Origin: Thiodiazotropha sp050291245 | GTDB lineage: Bacteria > Pseudomonadota > Gammaproteobacteria > Chromatiales > Chromatiaceae | Assembly: GCA_050291245.1 (NCBI GenBank) | Contig: JBNKJP010000026.1 | Coordinates: forward strand, 1-64,000 | Length of the DNA stretch: 64,000 nt | Reading direction: 5' to 3' | Shown here: positions 8,527 to 17,029 of the stretch, piece after piece | How positions within the stretch are numbered: the first letter of the stretch is position 1 | How the letters are laid out: each line of letters starts with the position of its first letter | Position numbers and translations under genes: made by a program | Notes under the pieces: generated by a model | Seen by the model: the letters and a program-made list of their open reading frames with translations, nothing else | Told to the model about the DNA's origin: nothing | The model's database searches: none

Positions 8527-8802
8527 TCAAGTAAGCGACTTTACTTCGAATTCTTCGGTTTCCGTTGTGTTCGGAGAGGGGCGATGAATTGCAGTGTTTT
8601 GTAAATGGTAATTCGACAACCCAGTGAACTAGTTTGTGCATACAAAGCTCCCTTTGCTACTAATCCCGGTAGTTCCTGTTTTCTGGTATTGGTATGAGGT
8701 CCGTGAAATGGTTTTTACTATCCTTGGAAAGGAAAAGCAAGCAATTGCATTGCTTGATTTACTCTAACGACGTACAAAAAATACTACATTGATTTGTATG
8801 GA

Positions 8803-9480
8803 TCATGCGCCCTCATCTAATTTGACAACACCATGCTTCAGCGCGTGTTTCAAGATTTCGGTATTTCTGTGTAGACCTAGTTTTGACCTGAGTGCAAACA
8901 GTGTGTTGTTAACGGTTTTCTGCGACAGTTCCAGCTCTTTGGCAATTTCGGTGTTGCTGCGATCGAGGGCAATGAGTCGATACACCTCAAATTCCCGTGG
9001 ATTGAGCCGGGTTCTGGGGTCGTGGTCATATTCCGCTAACAGATGAGAGAGTTTCTGAGCGATGTCGGGCAGAAAGTGCTTTTCGCCTCTGGCGGCGCGC
9101 TTGATCGCATCGCTCAATAGCTCAGGTTCTGCGTCTTTCGGAATAAAGGCTAACGCACCGAGTTGGTAGGTTTCCTTGATGAGTCTGGCTTGGTCATGTT
9201 GTGACAGTACCACGATCTTTGCGCCAGGATGGGTGTTCAAAATAGTCTTTATTGCATCAAGTCCCGTCATTTTCTCTTTGAACAGGATATCCATGACTAC
9301 GACGTCAGGATGGAATTGGTTGTATGCGTCGCAGGCATCCTGAGGATTATCGGTAGCATGGATGACTTTGATCTCCTTATTCTCATTCATGGCTTCTATG
9401 AAACCATTTCTAAGCAAGGGGTGGTCGTCCGCTAGCATTACAGTGATTTTGTTGGATATGTTCTTTTTGGCTTTGTGCAT
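8803..9480 (-). CDS. NarL/FixJ-type response regulator
   Basis: A 225-residue two-domain regulator. The receiver domain (residues ~11-128) has the acidic pair Asp18-Asp19, phospho-acceptor Asp64 in Val-Met-Asp-Ile, and Lys in Ile-Pro-Lys-Asp. A LuxR-type helix-turn-helix fills ~160-215 (Leu-Asn-Pro-Arg-Glu-Phe-Glu-Val, then Asn-Thr-Glu-Ile-Ala-Lys-Glu-Leu). The ATG at 9480 is chosen because AGGGAG lies 9 nt upstream. An in-frame upstream ATG would add 41 Tyr/Phe-rich residues foreign to the family. No histidine kinase is adjacent, so its partner is elsewhere. The next gene (9741, opposite strand) is divergent and could be a target, which is inference. Confidence 0.88.
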   Translation of the reverse strand: MHKAKKNISNKITVMLADDHPLLRNGFIEAMNENKEIKVIHATDNPQDACDAYNQFHPDVVVMDILFKEKMTGLDAIKTILNTHPGAKIVVLSQHDQARLIKETYQLGALAFIPKDAEPELLSDAIKRAARGEKHFLPDIAQKLSHLLAEYDHDPRTRLNPREFEVYRLIALDRSNTEIAKELELSQKTVNNTLFALRSKLGLHRNTEILKHALKHGVVKLDEGA

Positions 9481-9740
9481 GATTGTTGGCTCCCTGAAAA
9501 AATATACGGCGTTAAGTTTTCGGTGATTAGGTGTGAGTCCGCTATATAGTGATGAGAGTTTTAAATAGTAGATAAAGTATATTGTGTAAAATAAATAGTA
9601 CATAGGATAATTAATTTGCTTGTTGTGCTGGTATTGCTGTGCTATAAATTTTTAAAAATTATATCTTGTCCGTGAAAAACAGTCGAAACATGAACTAAAT
9701 ACTGACTTTTTGGTGGCAGGTAATTCAGGGAGTTTTTGTC

Positions 9741-10187
9741 ATGGATTTGTTTGAACATAAGTTATTTGTTTTGCATTTGAATGGTGAATGCTTGTCTTTG
9801 CAAACCATTGCGCCCACTAGCACCCATGAGCATGATGAGTTGTGCAGGCTGGAAGAGAAAGGTCTCGTTAAATTTTTAGTGATCGATTCTTCGTCCAGTT
9901 ACCTTTTTCAGAAGTCATTCGTTCAAAAGATCGTTCGTACGATGTTGTCGGCAGACAGTACGGAGTTCGAAATCGCTGATCAGTCTAAAAACAGCCGCAA
10001 GATTCTTCAGATCAAAGCCTCGAATATTAGCGTTCTGGATGTCAGGTGTTCTTCTGAAAAGCATGAGCAACTGATGTGTGAAGGCAGTAACCGTTTGGAT
10101 TCTGTTAAAGAACGCTGTTTATCGTTTCTTGGAAAGCTCAAACTTTCTAAATTTCCAATAATCAGTGGTGTGATCTGTAAAGGATAG
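9741..10187 (+). CDS. Hypothetical protein, 148 residues
   Basis: Not recognised. A soluble, mixed-composition protein with no signal peptide or membrane segment. It has several Cys (residues ~17, 35, 103, 112, 125, 146), a Ser-rich patch after Val-Ile-Asp-Ser, and a short basic C-terminus. GGGAG lies 8 nt upstream of the ATG, supporting translation. It is divergent from the NarL-type regulator at 8803-9480 across a 260-bp AT-rich gap that should contain both promoters. Confidence 0.55.
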   Translation: MDLFEHKLFVLHLNGECLSLQTIAPTSTHEHDELCRLEEKGLVKFLVIDSSSSYLFQKSFVQKIVRTMLSADSTEFEIADQSKNSRKILQIKASNISVLDVRCSSEKHEQLMCEGSNRLDSVKERCLSFLGKLKLSKFPIISGVICKG

Positions 10188-10283
10188 TGCTTAACCGCGT
10201 TGTGTCGTGTCGCCGGGGTCAAACGTTCTGAAAGTATACCCATCGGCTGGTCTCGAACTTAGATAGGCGCATTTTTCTCAACC

Positions 10284-11234
10284 ATGAATTGGGTACCCCG
10301 TTATACTATTAGTGACAAGCTGCTCTTGATCATACGGGCGATTGGAGAGGCTTCTGGCGAGTTCATGGCACACCCCAGGACTGCAAAGGCCCAGGCGGAA
10401 TGGTTGCTGCAAGCGTAAATATTGTCTGCCCGGGCATTAACCAGTAATACCCTGTCTTTGAGTGCGGTCAGGCGCAGGCTTCGAGGTGATCATACAAACA
10501 TATCCCGAATCGAGGTGAAGGCACTTAACTGCGCAGAGGCTAGGCAAATATTGTTTCGGTCTGTGCGGGAGGGCAGTTTTGAGTTGAATCTCGATCTATT
10601 GGATTGGCTTTTCGCGAGGTTTCGGGCAGAACTTAGGTATGAGTCGAGATTGGATGTCGAAGATGTCCGCATGTGGGTCTGCGCATTATTGAGTAAGATT
10701 AATTGCCTGAAAAGAATGATAGATCCTGTGATACTGGCAGGTCTTTTTCTTCGAGAGATGGTTTTACTGGGGTTTGGGCGGAATGAGAGGGAGCAGGCGA
10801 TTCATCTCCTGACCAGTGCGCTGCTAGGTGACGCCGGGCTGGGTGTATTTGAGTTTTTAAGTATCGAGTCTTACTTCCAGCTTGATACAGAGCGTTATTG
10901 GAAGGCGATTGGCATCACTCGTGGTGAATCCCGATCAAGAGCCGATGACGATAATACCGAATGGCTGGAGTATTTTGCTGAGGGTGTTCTGTATGAACTG
11001 CATCGTATCACCCGGGATTTCTCTAAACAGGCTGCGATCAGGTCCCTGTTGGATCCGCATTATCAACAGATAATTGATTATATAGAAAGGCAGGGTAGTA
11101 TTTCTCAGCGTGAATATGGCGTCATATCCTCACGCGGGTTTCAAGCGCTTGCGCGAGATTTCGATAATCTCGTCAGAATGGGGTTGATCGAATCAAAAGG
11201 GCAGGGAGCGGGCCGGTACTATGTGCTTGCTTAG
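10284..11234 (+). pseudogene. Degenerate Fic-family gene with an in-frame stop
   Basis: An ATG at 10284 opens 44 codons reading like a Fic N-terminus (Trp-Val-Pro-Arg-Tyr-Thr-Ile-Ser, then Ile-Gly-Glu-Ala-Ser-Gly). TAA at 10416-10418 interrupts it, and the same frame continues from 10422 for 270 codons with Fic-like Leu-Thr-Ser-Asn-Thr-Leu-Ser-Leu, Val-Lys-Ala-Leu-Asn-Cys-Ala-Glu-Ala and a winged-helix C-terminus (~205-270). Active Fic AMP-transferases need His-Pro-Phe-x-Asp-Gly-Asn-Gly-Arg. The matching stretch here is Leu-Leu-Gly-Phe-Gly-Arg-Asn-Glu-Arg-Glu-Gln, lacking the catalytic His and the phosphate-binding loop. A TTG at 10422 could restart translation. Either a pseudogene or a catalytically dead Fic-fold DNA-binding protein. 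Confidence 0.55.
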
Positions 11235-11317
11235 CACGTTGGGGTGAGGCGCGAACCCCAATATGATTCGCGTATTTCGTGGTGAAAGAGATCGGTTGTA
11301 CTCTGAACTCTGAGCCT

Positions 11318-11344
11318 GCATTCCCACGCAGCGCGTGGGAATGC
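11318..11344. repeat. Single terminal hairpin of the 109-bp repeat family
   Basis: GCATTCCCACGCAGCGCGTGGGAATGC is a near-perfect palindrome matching the end hairpin of the elements at 4507 and 14010. It lies between the Fic-like and PstS-like genes, which converge, where it could also act in termination. Confidence 0.75.
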
Positions 11345-11383
11345 GCAAGGTTCAGGGCCAGTTGGCTATGGAGAAATATCGGC

Positions 11384-12274
11384 TTACGTGTTTGATGCCA
11401 GTGACTTCTTGATGAACTGCTTCCAACGATCGAGCCGTTTCTGTATCAGCAGCATCCCGTCGAAATAGGGGACCACCTGGTTATTTCGGATCACATCCCT
11501 GCCTTCCGGTCCCAAGGCAAACTGAATGAAACGGCTGGATTCTTCACTGTTCTCCGACTTCTTGTTTTGCACCATGTAGAGTGGACGGTAGAGCATGTAG
11601 TTGCCGGTGCGGATATTCTCGAAGTTGGGTTCCAGGCCTTCCAGTTTGAGAATCTTGAAGTCCCGTTTATGCGCACTGGCAACTCCGGTTACCGCGATCG
11701 CATTGACATTCTTTTCGACGGTTTTTTCCAGAGGACCGGAGGAGGGAAACACGTGTTTGCTTTTGAATTTGACATCGGGATTATCGAACAGATGCTGCCG
11801 CAATGTATAACCGACACCCGAGATATTGCCCTTACGTATCAGCAACTCCACAGGTTGATTGTTGCCGCCCAGTTGCTTCCAGTTTCGGATTTTTCCAAGA
11901 TAAAGGTCGCGGAGGTTTTTGAGGCTGATCGAATCAATCGGATTCGATTTATGCACCACCACCACCAGAGCATCCCAGGCCACGGGAATCATATTGGCGC
12001 CGGCCTCCTCGCGACTTCCATCGAGCCTGAATCGACAGGCTCCGCCAATGTCAGCCTGCTTGCCGGTGACCTCACGAATACCCTTGGTCGCGCCGCCGCC
12101 GGAAATCGTGATATCGATTCCGGTTTTTTCTTTATAAGCGGCGGCCAGGTCCGCCATAAAGGCGTTTCGGGTAATCCCACAGCCTACCCATGACAACTCC
12201 TTGGATTGGATGGCAAGGGGTAAAAGTAATAAAAATAGAAACACAGATAGGAATTTAAGTCGCAAAACAACCAC
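11384..12274 (-). CDS. PstS-like periplasmic substrate-binding protein
   Basis: A 296-residue protein with an N-terminal signal peptide (hydrophobic ~5-22, Ala-Ile-Gln-Ser) and a PBP-like fold of the phosphate-binding PstS type. Visible are Ser-Gly-Gly-Gly-Ala-Thr-Lys-Gly-Ile, matching the ligand-binding GSG-x-G-x-x-x-I loop, Ala-Asp-Ile-Gly-Gly-Ala, Leu-Tyr-Leu-Gly-Lys-Ile-Arg-Asn-Trp, and Arg-Pro-Leu-Tyr-Met-Val. No pstCAB or phoU genes adjoin it. It may be a stand-alone anion-binding or sensing protein rather than part of the Pst importer. Phosphate as ligand is inferred from the family only. It is divergent from the SCO gene across a ~200-bp gap. Confidence 0.8.
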   Translation of the reverse strand: MVVLRLKFLSVFLFLLLLPLAIQSKELSWVGCGITRNAFMADLAAAYKEKTGIDITISGGGATKGIREVTGKQADIGGACRFRLDGSREEAGANMIPVAWDALVVVVHKSNPIDSISLKNLRDLYLGKIRNWKQLGGNNQPVELLIRKGNISGVGYTLRQHLFDNPDVKFKSKHVFPSSGPLEKTVEKNVNAIAVTGVASAHKRDFKILKLEGLEPNFENIRTGNYMLYRPLYMVQNKKSENSEESSRFIQFALGPEGRDVIRNNQVVPYFDGMLLIQKRLDRWKQFIKKSLASNT

Positions 12275-12472
12275 CCTTAATAGTCGGATAAATAATGTTC
12301 TTTACTATAGCCAATTCATCCCTGAGGTCACGAAACGGAGGAATCGGGTTCCTTCACGGGTATTAATTAACCTAAAAGCATGACCCGCCACTCAATACTG
12401 TGCTATATCCGATTCAGGTAGCACATGAATCGACCACTGGGTATCCATGCACTCAGCAAATCATAATATTCT

Positions 12473-13069
12473 ATGTTTATGAAATTCCTATTAATTCCAG
12501 TGCTCTTCATCTTCTCGTCGGCGGTGATTTCGGATCAGGTATCAGGCAAGGTCGGGGTACCCGACATTGATCAGTCCCTGCCGGGCGGGAACTTCCAGCT
12601 GCACTCGAGTCAGGGGGATTTTTCCCTGGATCAGTTGAAGGACCGGGTGGTGTTGCTCTATTTCGGTTATACCCGCTGTCCGGATATCTGCCCCACCTCA
12701 CTTTCGATCATCGCCCAGGCGTTGAATGAACTGAGTCAGGAAGAGCTGAAATCCGTAAAGGGTGTGTTTGTCAGTGTCGACCCCAAACGGGACAGTTACC
12801 AGGATCTGGATGAATATGTCCGCTATTTTCATCCCAATCTCATGGCCGTGACTGGCAGTGAAGAGGAAATCGCTCAGGTGGCCAGGCAATATGGCGCTCA
12901 GTACCAGGCCGTGCCCCTGGAAGGATCGGCAATGGATTATGCGATCGACCACTCCGCCGTGATATATCTGATCAATCCGGAAGGGGATCTGCGCTTCATC
13001 TTTCCACACGGGACGCCCGCCTTCGTGATTCTTGAAGCCATCCGGTATGCCCTGACGAACGGAAAATAG
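12473..13069 (+). CDS. SCO1/SenC family copper chaperone
   Basis: A 198-residue thioredoxin-fold protein with an N-terminal signal or anchor (~1-20). The copper ligands of the family are present: Cys69 and Cys73 in Thr-Arg-Cys-Pro-Asp-Ile-Cys-Pro, and His160 in Asp-His-Ser-Ala-Val-Ile-Tyr. Val-Ser-Val-Asp-Pro-x-Arg-Asp is also typical. SCO proteins deliver copper to the CuA site of cytochrome c oxidase or act as periplasmic thiol reductases. No oxidase genes lie nearby, so its client is not known. The CusBA block begins 4.4 kb downstream. Confidence 0.9.
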   Translation: MFMKFLLIPVLFIFSSAVISDQVSGKVGVPDIDQSLPGGNFQLHSSQGDFSLDQLKDRVVLLYFGYTRCPDICPTSLSIIAQALNELSQEELKSVKGVFVSVDPKRDSYQDLDEYVRYFHPNLMAVTGSEEEIAQVARQYGAQYQAVPLEGSAMDYAIDHSAVIYLINPEGDLRFIFPHGTPAFVILEAIRYALTNGK

Positions 13070-13117
13070 GTATTCAGCGTACTATCGATCGGTACCTGAT
13101 GTTTATCGCGGGCCATG

Positions 13118-13149
13118 AAAAGGTCGATCCGCTCCCGCGGATCAACCTT
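13118..13149 (-). terminator. Rho-independent terminator of the DsrE-like gene
   Basis: A 13-bp stem with one mismatch (AAGGTTGATCCGC / GCGGATCGACCTT on the minus strand) has a 4-nt loop and ends in a TTTT run just past the DsrE-like stop codon. It lies between two converging genes. Confidence 0.65.
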
Positions 13150-13156
13150 ATGGTCG

Positions 13157-13642
13157 CTAGGGCTTGATATAGGCGTACCCCTGGATCTGCAGTTTGGCCA
13201 GTTCCGCGACACCACTGGGTACGATGTCCGCGTCATCGACATCGTACAGGTCAGCTGCCACGTCCACATTGCGGCCCTTTACCGTATTGCTACAGACCTC
13301 AAAGGTAACCCCCTGACTTTTCAAGCCGTCGATGCGGGCGGTCATGACATCCGTGGCGTTGGCATGGGCGAACTTGGGTAACTTGTCCAGGGCATCGGGG
13401 TAGATCAGCAGGGACAATCCGTTGCCATGCAGCACCACTTTGAGGTCGAGATTCTCGGCGCCGACCGCGTTGATGTGATTCTGGACGTTGACCAAAGCCG
13501 CCTTCTGCAACTTGGGATCGTCGTAATTGATGTGGTAAACCACCTTCATTTTGCCAGAACCATCGGCAAACGAGGCAATGGGTATCATCAGGGCCATACC
13601 CAGAAGCAGCATGGCAAGATACCGGTTTATATGAATTTTCAC
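13157..13642 (-). CDS. Periplasmic DsrE-like protein
   Basis: A 161-residue protein with a signal peptide (hydrophobic ~7-25, ending near Ser-Phe-Ala-Asp) and a single DsrE/DsrF-like domain. The fold is recognised from Lys-Val-Val-Tyr-His-Ile-Asn-Tyr-Asp-Asp, Leu-Lys-Val-Val-Leu-His-Gly-Asn-Gly and Val-Thr-Phe-Glu-Val-Cys117-Ser-Asn-Thr. Cys117 is in the position of the conserved sulfur-carrying Cys of the superfamily. Cytoplasmic DsrE takes part in sulfur relay. Exported single-domain relatives are common in sulfur oxidisers, but their role is not settled. A sulfur-handling function is inferred, supported by aprBA elsewhere in the window. Confidence 0.82.
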   Translation of the reverse strand: MKIHINRYLAMLLLGMALMIPIASFADGSGKMKVVYHINYDDPKLQKAALVNVQNHINAVGAENLDLKVVLHGNGLSLLIYPDALDKLPKFAHANATDVMTARIDGLKSQGVTFEVCSNTVKGRNVDVAADLYDVDDADIVPSGVAELAKLQIQGYAYIKP

Positions 13643-13840
13643 AGCTTCAATCCTCCAAAGAACCCCCTACTTATAGAAACCGAGGTGGGGGATAGCCTCG
13701 CAGTGAGCATAGCGCCTTGACTGAAGAGGAAAAATGGAATTAACAATTGAAAAAATCAGGTATTTATAGATCGCGATCCAGGCAATAATGCGAAACGACC
13801 ACGAATTTTTCCGAAGTCAATCGTTGAGAGAGGCCCCGCG

Positions 13841-13993
13841 ATGGAAGCAGCACCCTTTATAGCCTTTTCCCTTGTTCTGATGATCATAGTCGCCGTCGCG
13901 GCCCTTTTTCTGGCCGGTAAATCGAGTCAATCCGCGAATTGTGACGACCCCAAAGTGGCGGAAAAGCGGCAGGATGATCACAAACTGTTTTGA
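13841..13993 (+). CDS. Small single-pass membrane protein, 50 residues
   Basis: An ATG with GAGAGAGG about 8 nt upstream opens 50 codons. Residues ~5-26 form one clear transmembrane helix (Phe-Ile-Ala-Phe-Ser-Leu-Val-Leu-Met-Ile-Ile-Val). A short charged tail with one Cys (residue 34) follows, rich in Asp and Lys. The good ribosome site and the membrane-helix-plus-polar-tail layout make it likely to be a real gene. No family was recognised. It is divergent from the DsrE-like gene. Confidence 0.55.
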   Translation: MEAAPFIAFSLVLMIIVAVAALFLAGKSSQSANCDDPKVAEKRQDDHKLF

Positions 13994-14009
13994 CGTACTG
14001 TCTCAATTT

Positions 14010-14118
14010 CTCGTTCCCACGCTTTGCGTGGGAACGCCTACTAAGCCTGCTGTAACGATCGGCCTTGCTGAGTGATTCGTACCCCGGTCTGCATTCCCAC
14101 GCGGAGCGTGGGAATGAG
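14010..14118. repeat. 109-bp dispersed palindromic repeat, copy B
   Basis: Same length and near-identical sequence to 4507-4615, including the central CCTACTAAGCCTG and CGTACCCCGGTCTGC segments. Most differences are in the hairpin loops and arms, several of them paired so that base pairing is kept (for example CTCTGCG here as CTTTGCG). Confidence 0.88.
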
Positions 14119-14168
14119 AAATATCCCCTGATGGCATCTACGAATCTTAAGGCAAATCTCTAGGTTTC

Positions 14169-14196
14169 CGTCATCCTGGCGTATGCCGGGATGACG
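14169..14196. repeat. Palindrome of the 'GTCATCCCGGC' family
   Basis: CGTCATCCTGGC / GCCGGGATGACG arms around a GTAT core. Related to 4706-4730 and likewise about 50-90 bp beyond a copy of the 109-bp repeat. Confidence 0.65.
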
Positions 14197-14303
14197 ACGG
14201 ATTTTTAACTTGAGTAAGTGCCATTCGACTGAGTGCCGGAAAAATTTACCCATCATGCAATGTGGCTCGCGGCTTTGAGCCAACCGTTCCATGGGTGACT
14301 CAC

Positions 14304-15986
14304 TCAGGCCAGTTGCTGACGAATGATATCCGCTACCCGGAAGGCGTTGGCATAGATCGTCCAGGTGTAGGGAACACTGCCGCCGGTGGGCATGAAGGAG
14401 GCATCGGAAACAAACAGGTTCTCCGCCCCCCAGACCCGGCAGTCGGGATCCAGGACCGAATGTTGGGGATCCTTGCCGAAACGGCAGCCCCCGGCCACCA
14501 GGTTGGGGGGCGGCGCGGCACTGACACTGGCCCCGACCCAGTCGAGTCTCATCCGTCGTAGCACCTCCTGTCCACGCTCCACCAGGTACCGGCCCACCTT
14601 GAGGTCGTGAGGATGGCTGCCCAGACGCACCCTGGCCACCGGCGAATCCCATTTGTCCCTGACCCGGGGATCCAGGGTGACGAAGCAATCGTCGTTCGGC
14701 AGCCAGTCGCAGAAAACCTCGAACAGCAGTTTACGGTCCTCGGTGAACCAGCGTTCCAGTTTGCGTTTCAGGGGCTTGCCCCAAAGCAGTTCCCCATCGC
14801 GCCAGCGCACCCCGTTGGCCAGGGGGATCGGGTTGGGGTGGGCGAAGAGAAAGTCGATGGTACCGCCCTTGGCCGGGTTAGGAGCGAATCCCGGGTCGTC
14901 GATCACATACCAATCCTGCAAGGCCCGGTTGACGAAAGGCCCCAGGGTGCGTACCTGATCCTGCTGTTCAGGAGACAGCTTGGCATAGGTGAAGTATCCG
15001 CTGCCGGATCCCCCTGCGGAGAAGACCAGGTTGCGTCCTAACTGACCGGAATGATTGCCCAGGCCGTCGGGATGGGCGGGACCGGGACTGGACAGCAACA
15101 GGCGCGAACTCTCGATCGCCTGGCAGGCGACCACAAAGATACGCGCGGAGACCTGATGTGCCGCACCCCCAGCATCATAGTAGTGAGCCTGGACCACCCG
15201 ACCCCTGGCGTCACTCTCCAGGCGAAACACCTTGCTGTGGGGGCGCAGGTCACACCGGCCGGTGGCCAGCGCCGGCGCTATCAGCGCGGCCCGAGCACTG
15301 CCTTTCGCGTTGGTGGAGCAGCCGTAGCTGCCACAATAACCGGAGTAGGAGCAGGCATCCCGCTGCCCCTCCCGCTGAGACAGGATCGCCCGGGGCACCC
15401 GCAGGGGGTGGTGGCCCAGTTCCCGGCAGGCCCGATCGATCCAGTCCGAAACCGGGTGCTCCGCGGTCGGCGGGTAAGGGAAATCCGGAGTCGAACGGGG
15501 CTCCTGCAGGGGATGAGAGGTCAGGCTTCCGGAAACACCCACCACCCGCTCCACCAGGGTGTAGTAGGGTTCCAGGTCGTCATAGCCGATCGGCCAATCG
15601 GTCAGGTTGGCCCCCTCGATGGGACCGAATTCACTGAGCAGACGGAAGTCCTGAGGTTTCAGCCGGTGAAAATAGCCCGACATCAGGTTGCTGGAACCAC
15701 CCACCATGTTACCGTTCCAGAAGTCCTGCTTTGACTCACGGGTCGGGGTGGCCTGCCATTCGCCCGTGGCGGCTAACTCCTCCAGCACATGCTGTTCATC
15801 CCGCAGATTGGGGGTGTAGTGGCTGCGCCGGCAGCAGGCCAGTTCGTCCTTGCTGAAGTCCTCGCGATGGAACCAGGGCCCCTTCTCCAATACCACCACG
15901 GAATAGCCGGAACGGGCCAGACGCCAGATCACCGGCCCCGCTCCCGCGCCGCTGCCGATCACGCAGACATCGAAATCCCTTTCCAT
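14304..15986 (-). CDS. GMC-family FAD oxidoreductase
   Basis: A 560-residue flavoprotein. The FAD-binding Val-Ile-Gly-Ser-Gly-Ala-Gly-Ala-Gly-Pro is at residues ~8-17. Gly-Gly-Ser-Ser-Asn-Leu-Met follows at ~100, and a GMC C-terminal domain ends in Asn-Leu-Phe-Val-Ser-Asp-Ala-Ser-Phe-Met-Pro-Thr-Gly-Gly. The ATG at 15986 overlaps the stop of the upstream gene (ATGA), which decides the start; a longer frame would add 23 proline-rich residues. Such GMC subunits paired with a subunit-3-like protein form membrane-linked sugar, gluconate or alcohol dehydrogenases. The substrate is unknown and no cytochrome c subunit is adjacent. Translational coupling to the partner gene is clear. Confidence 0.9.
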   Translation of the reverse strand: MERDFDVCVIGSGAGAGPVIWRLARSGYSVVVLEKGPWFHREDFSKDELACCRRSHYTPNLRDEQHVLEELAATGEWQATPTRESKQDFWNGNMVGGSSNLMSGYFHRLKPQDFRLLSEFGPIEGANLTDWPIGYDDLEPYYTLVERVVGVSGSLTSHPLQEPRSTPDFPYPPTAEHPVSDWIDRACRELGHHPLRVPRAILSQREGQRDACSYSGYCGSYGCSTNAKGSARAALIAPALATGRCDLRPHSKVFRLESDARGRVVQAHYYDAGGAAHQVSARIFVVACQAIESSRLLLSSPGPAHPDGLGNHSGQLGRNLVFSAGGSGSGYFTYAKLSPEQQDQVRTLGPFVNRALQDWYVIDDPGFAPNPAKGGTIDFLFAHPNPIPLANGVRWRDGELLWGKPLKRKLERWFTEDRKLLFEVFCDWLPNDDCFVTLDPRVRDKWDSPVARVRLGSHPHDLKVGRYLVERGQEVLRRMRLDWVGASVSAAPPPNLVAGGCRFGKDPQHSVLDPDCRVWGAENLFVSDASFMPTGGSVPYTWTIYANAFRVADIIRQQLA

Positions 15987-16576
15987 CAGCCGGCCCGGTA
16001 GCGGTTGTGTTCGTCGGGGCGGGGAAAACCGGGGCGGTGCCGCAGCCAGCGCCAACCGATCCCTTGCGGGTTGCCGCCGTAGACGGGATCGCTGAGCAGG
16101 GCTTCGAGCAGGTACAGCAGCAGGGTGGAGAGCCAGTTCTCACCGGCCTCGCTGCGGGCGACCTGTTCCAGCATCGCCCCCTGGCGCTCGGTGTCGAGGG
16201 CGGTGAATCCCAGCCCGTGACGCTCCCGGCTCAGGGATTCCAGCCAGTCGCAACCCTGCAGAATGAAGGCCCGCTCCCGGGAATCGATATTACGGTCACT
16301 GACCACCCACTGCAGGTAGGCCAGCCCGTTGAGTTCCCGGGCGCCGGGGGCCTCGGGTTCGCTGGGAAACAGCCGCGCCTGCACATCGGCAATGAGGCGC
16401 CAGCGGCCCGCATCATCAAGGGTGTGCGCATCCGCGCCCGCCGCCAGGGGCAGCAGCAGGGAGAGGGATCCGCCGGCGAGTCCGAGCAGGAAACGGCGCC
16501 GCTCCAGCAGCTGATCCCGCCAGGATGCCAGGGCCGGAACGTCCCCACGATTTGTGATGTTGCGGCGCAGTGTCAT
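15986..16576 (-). CDS. Gluconate 2-dehydrogenase subunit 3-like protein (Tat signal)
   Basis: A 196-residue protein starting with a twin-arginine-type signal (Arg-Arg-Arg-Phe-Leu-Leu-Gly-Leu-Ala-Gly-Gly at ~26-36, then a hydrophobic run to Ala-Gly-Ala-Asp-Ala). The mature part resembles the small subunit 3 family of GMC dehydrogenases (Leu-Phe-Pro-Ser-Glu, Leu-x-Gly-Leu-Ala-Tyr-Leu-Gln-Trp, and Leu-Leu-Glu-Ala-Leu-Leu-Ser-Asp-Pro-x-Tyr-Gly-Gly-Asn). It probably carries the GMC subunit across the membrane by Tat hitch-hiking and may aid its assembly. The ATG at 16576 is preferred over a TTG at 16702, which would overlap the divergent gene. Its stop overlaps the GMC start. Confidence 0.82.
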   Translation of the reverse strand: MTLRRNITNRGDVPALASWRDQLLERRRFLLGLAGGSLSLLLPLAAGADAHTLDDAGRWRLIADVQARLFPSEPEAPGARELNGLAYLQWVVSDRNIDSRERAFILQGCDWLESLSRERHGLGFTALDTERQGAMLEQVARSEAGENWLSTLLLYLLEALLSDPVYGGNPQGIGWRWLRHRPGFPRPDEHNRYRAG

Positions 16577-16693
16577 GGAAAATAGACTACGATCTGGCTT
16601 CCCGGTTAGCAACCGGGTAAAAAGTCCTATATTCAATCCGGCAGCCGGAGGTGAGCGGTCAACCTGGTTGTCACTTTTTTCGGAGCTTCGATC

Positions 16694-16999
16694 ATGACTC
16701 AAGTCCTGTCCAGAAAAGTCCTCGCCGCCGCCCTGTTCGGTTCCCTGTTCATCGGCACGGCCCAGGCTTCCAGCAATCCGTTCGCCGATGCCCGTCCGGG
16801 CAGCCGCCTGCCAACCATCGTCGCGGAGAACTCCGGCGATAAATGCGGTGGCAGTGTCGCTGAAGAGAAGGCATCGAGCATGGCCTGTGGTTCGCCGGAC
16901 AAATGCGATGGCAGCATGCAGCAGAGCGCCAAGCCCGACGATGAGGCGCCCGCGGAGAGTAGTAAATGCGGTGGATCCCAGTGCGGTGGCGGTAAATAG
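16694..16999 (+). CDS. Small Cys-rich exported protein, HvfA-like (possible RiPP metallophore precursor)
   Basis: 101 residues with a clear signal peptide (~1-25, Gly-Thr-Ala-Gln-Ala). Asn-Pro-Phe-Ala then follows cleavage directly, then a low-complexity region with Lys-Cys-Gly-Gly, Lys-Cys-Asp-Gly and Lys-Cys-Gly-Gly-Ser-Gln-Cys-Gly-Gly units plus one Met-Ala-Cys-Gly. Signal peptide, Asn-Pro-Phe and repeated Glu/Asp-x-Lys-Cys-Gly are the layout of HvfA-type proteins, copper-induced peptides modified by DUF692/DUF2063 enzymes. No such enzymes are seen in this window. The CopL-like and CusBA genes follow on the same strand after 30 nt, which favours a copper role. Assignment to HvfA is by pattern only; a plain metal-binding periplasmic protein is the alternative. 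Confidence 0.55.
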   Translation: MTQVLSRKVLAAALFGSLFIGTAQASSNPFADARPGSRLPTIVAENSGDKCGGSVAEEKASSMACGSPDKCDGSMQQSAKPDDEAPAESSKCGGSQCGGGK

Positions 17000-17029
17000 T
17001 CCTCCAGGGCTCCCGGGGGATTCACTGGG

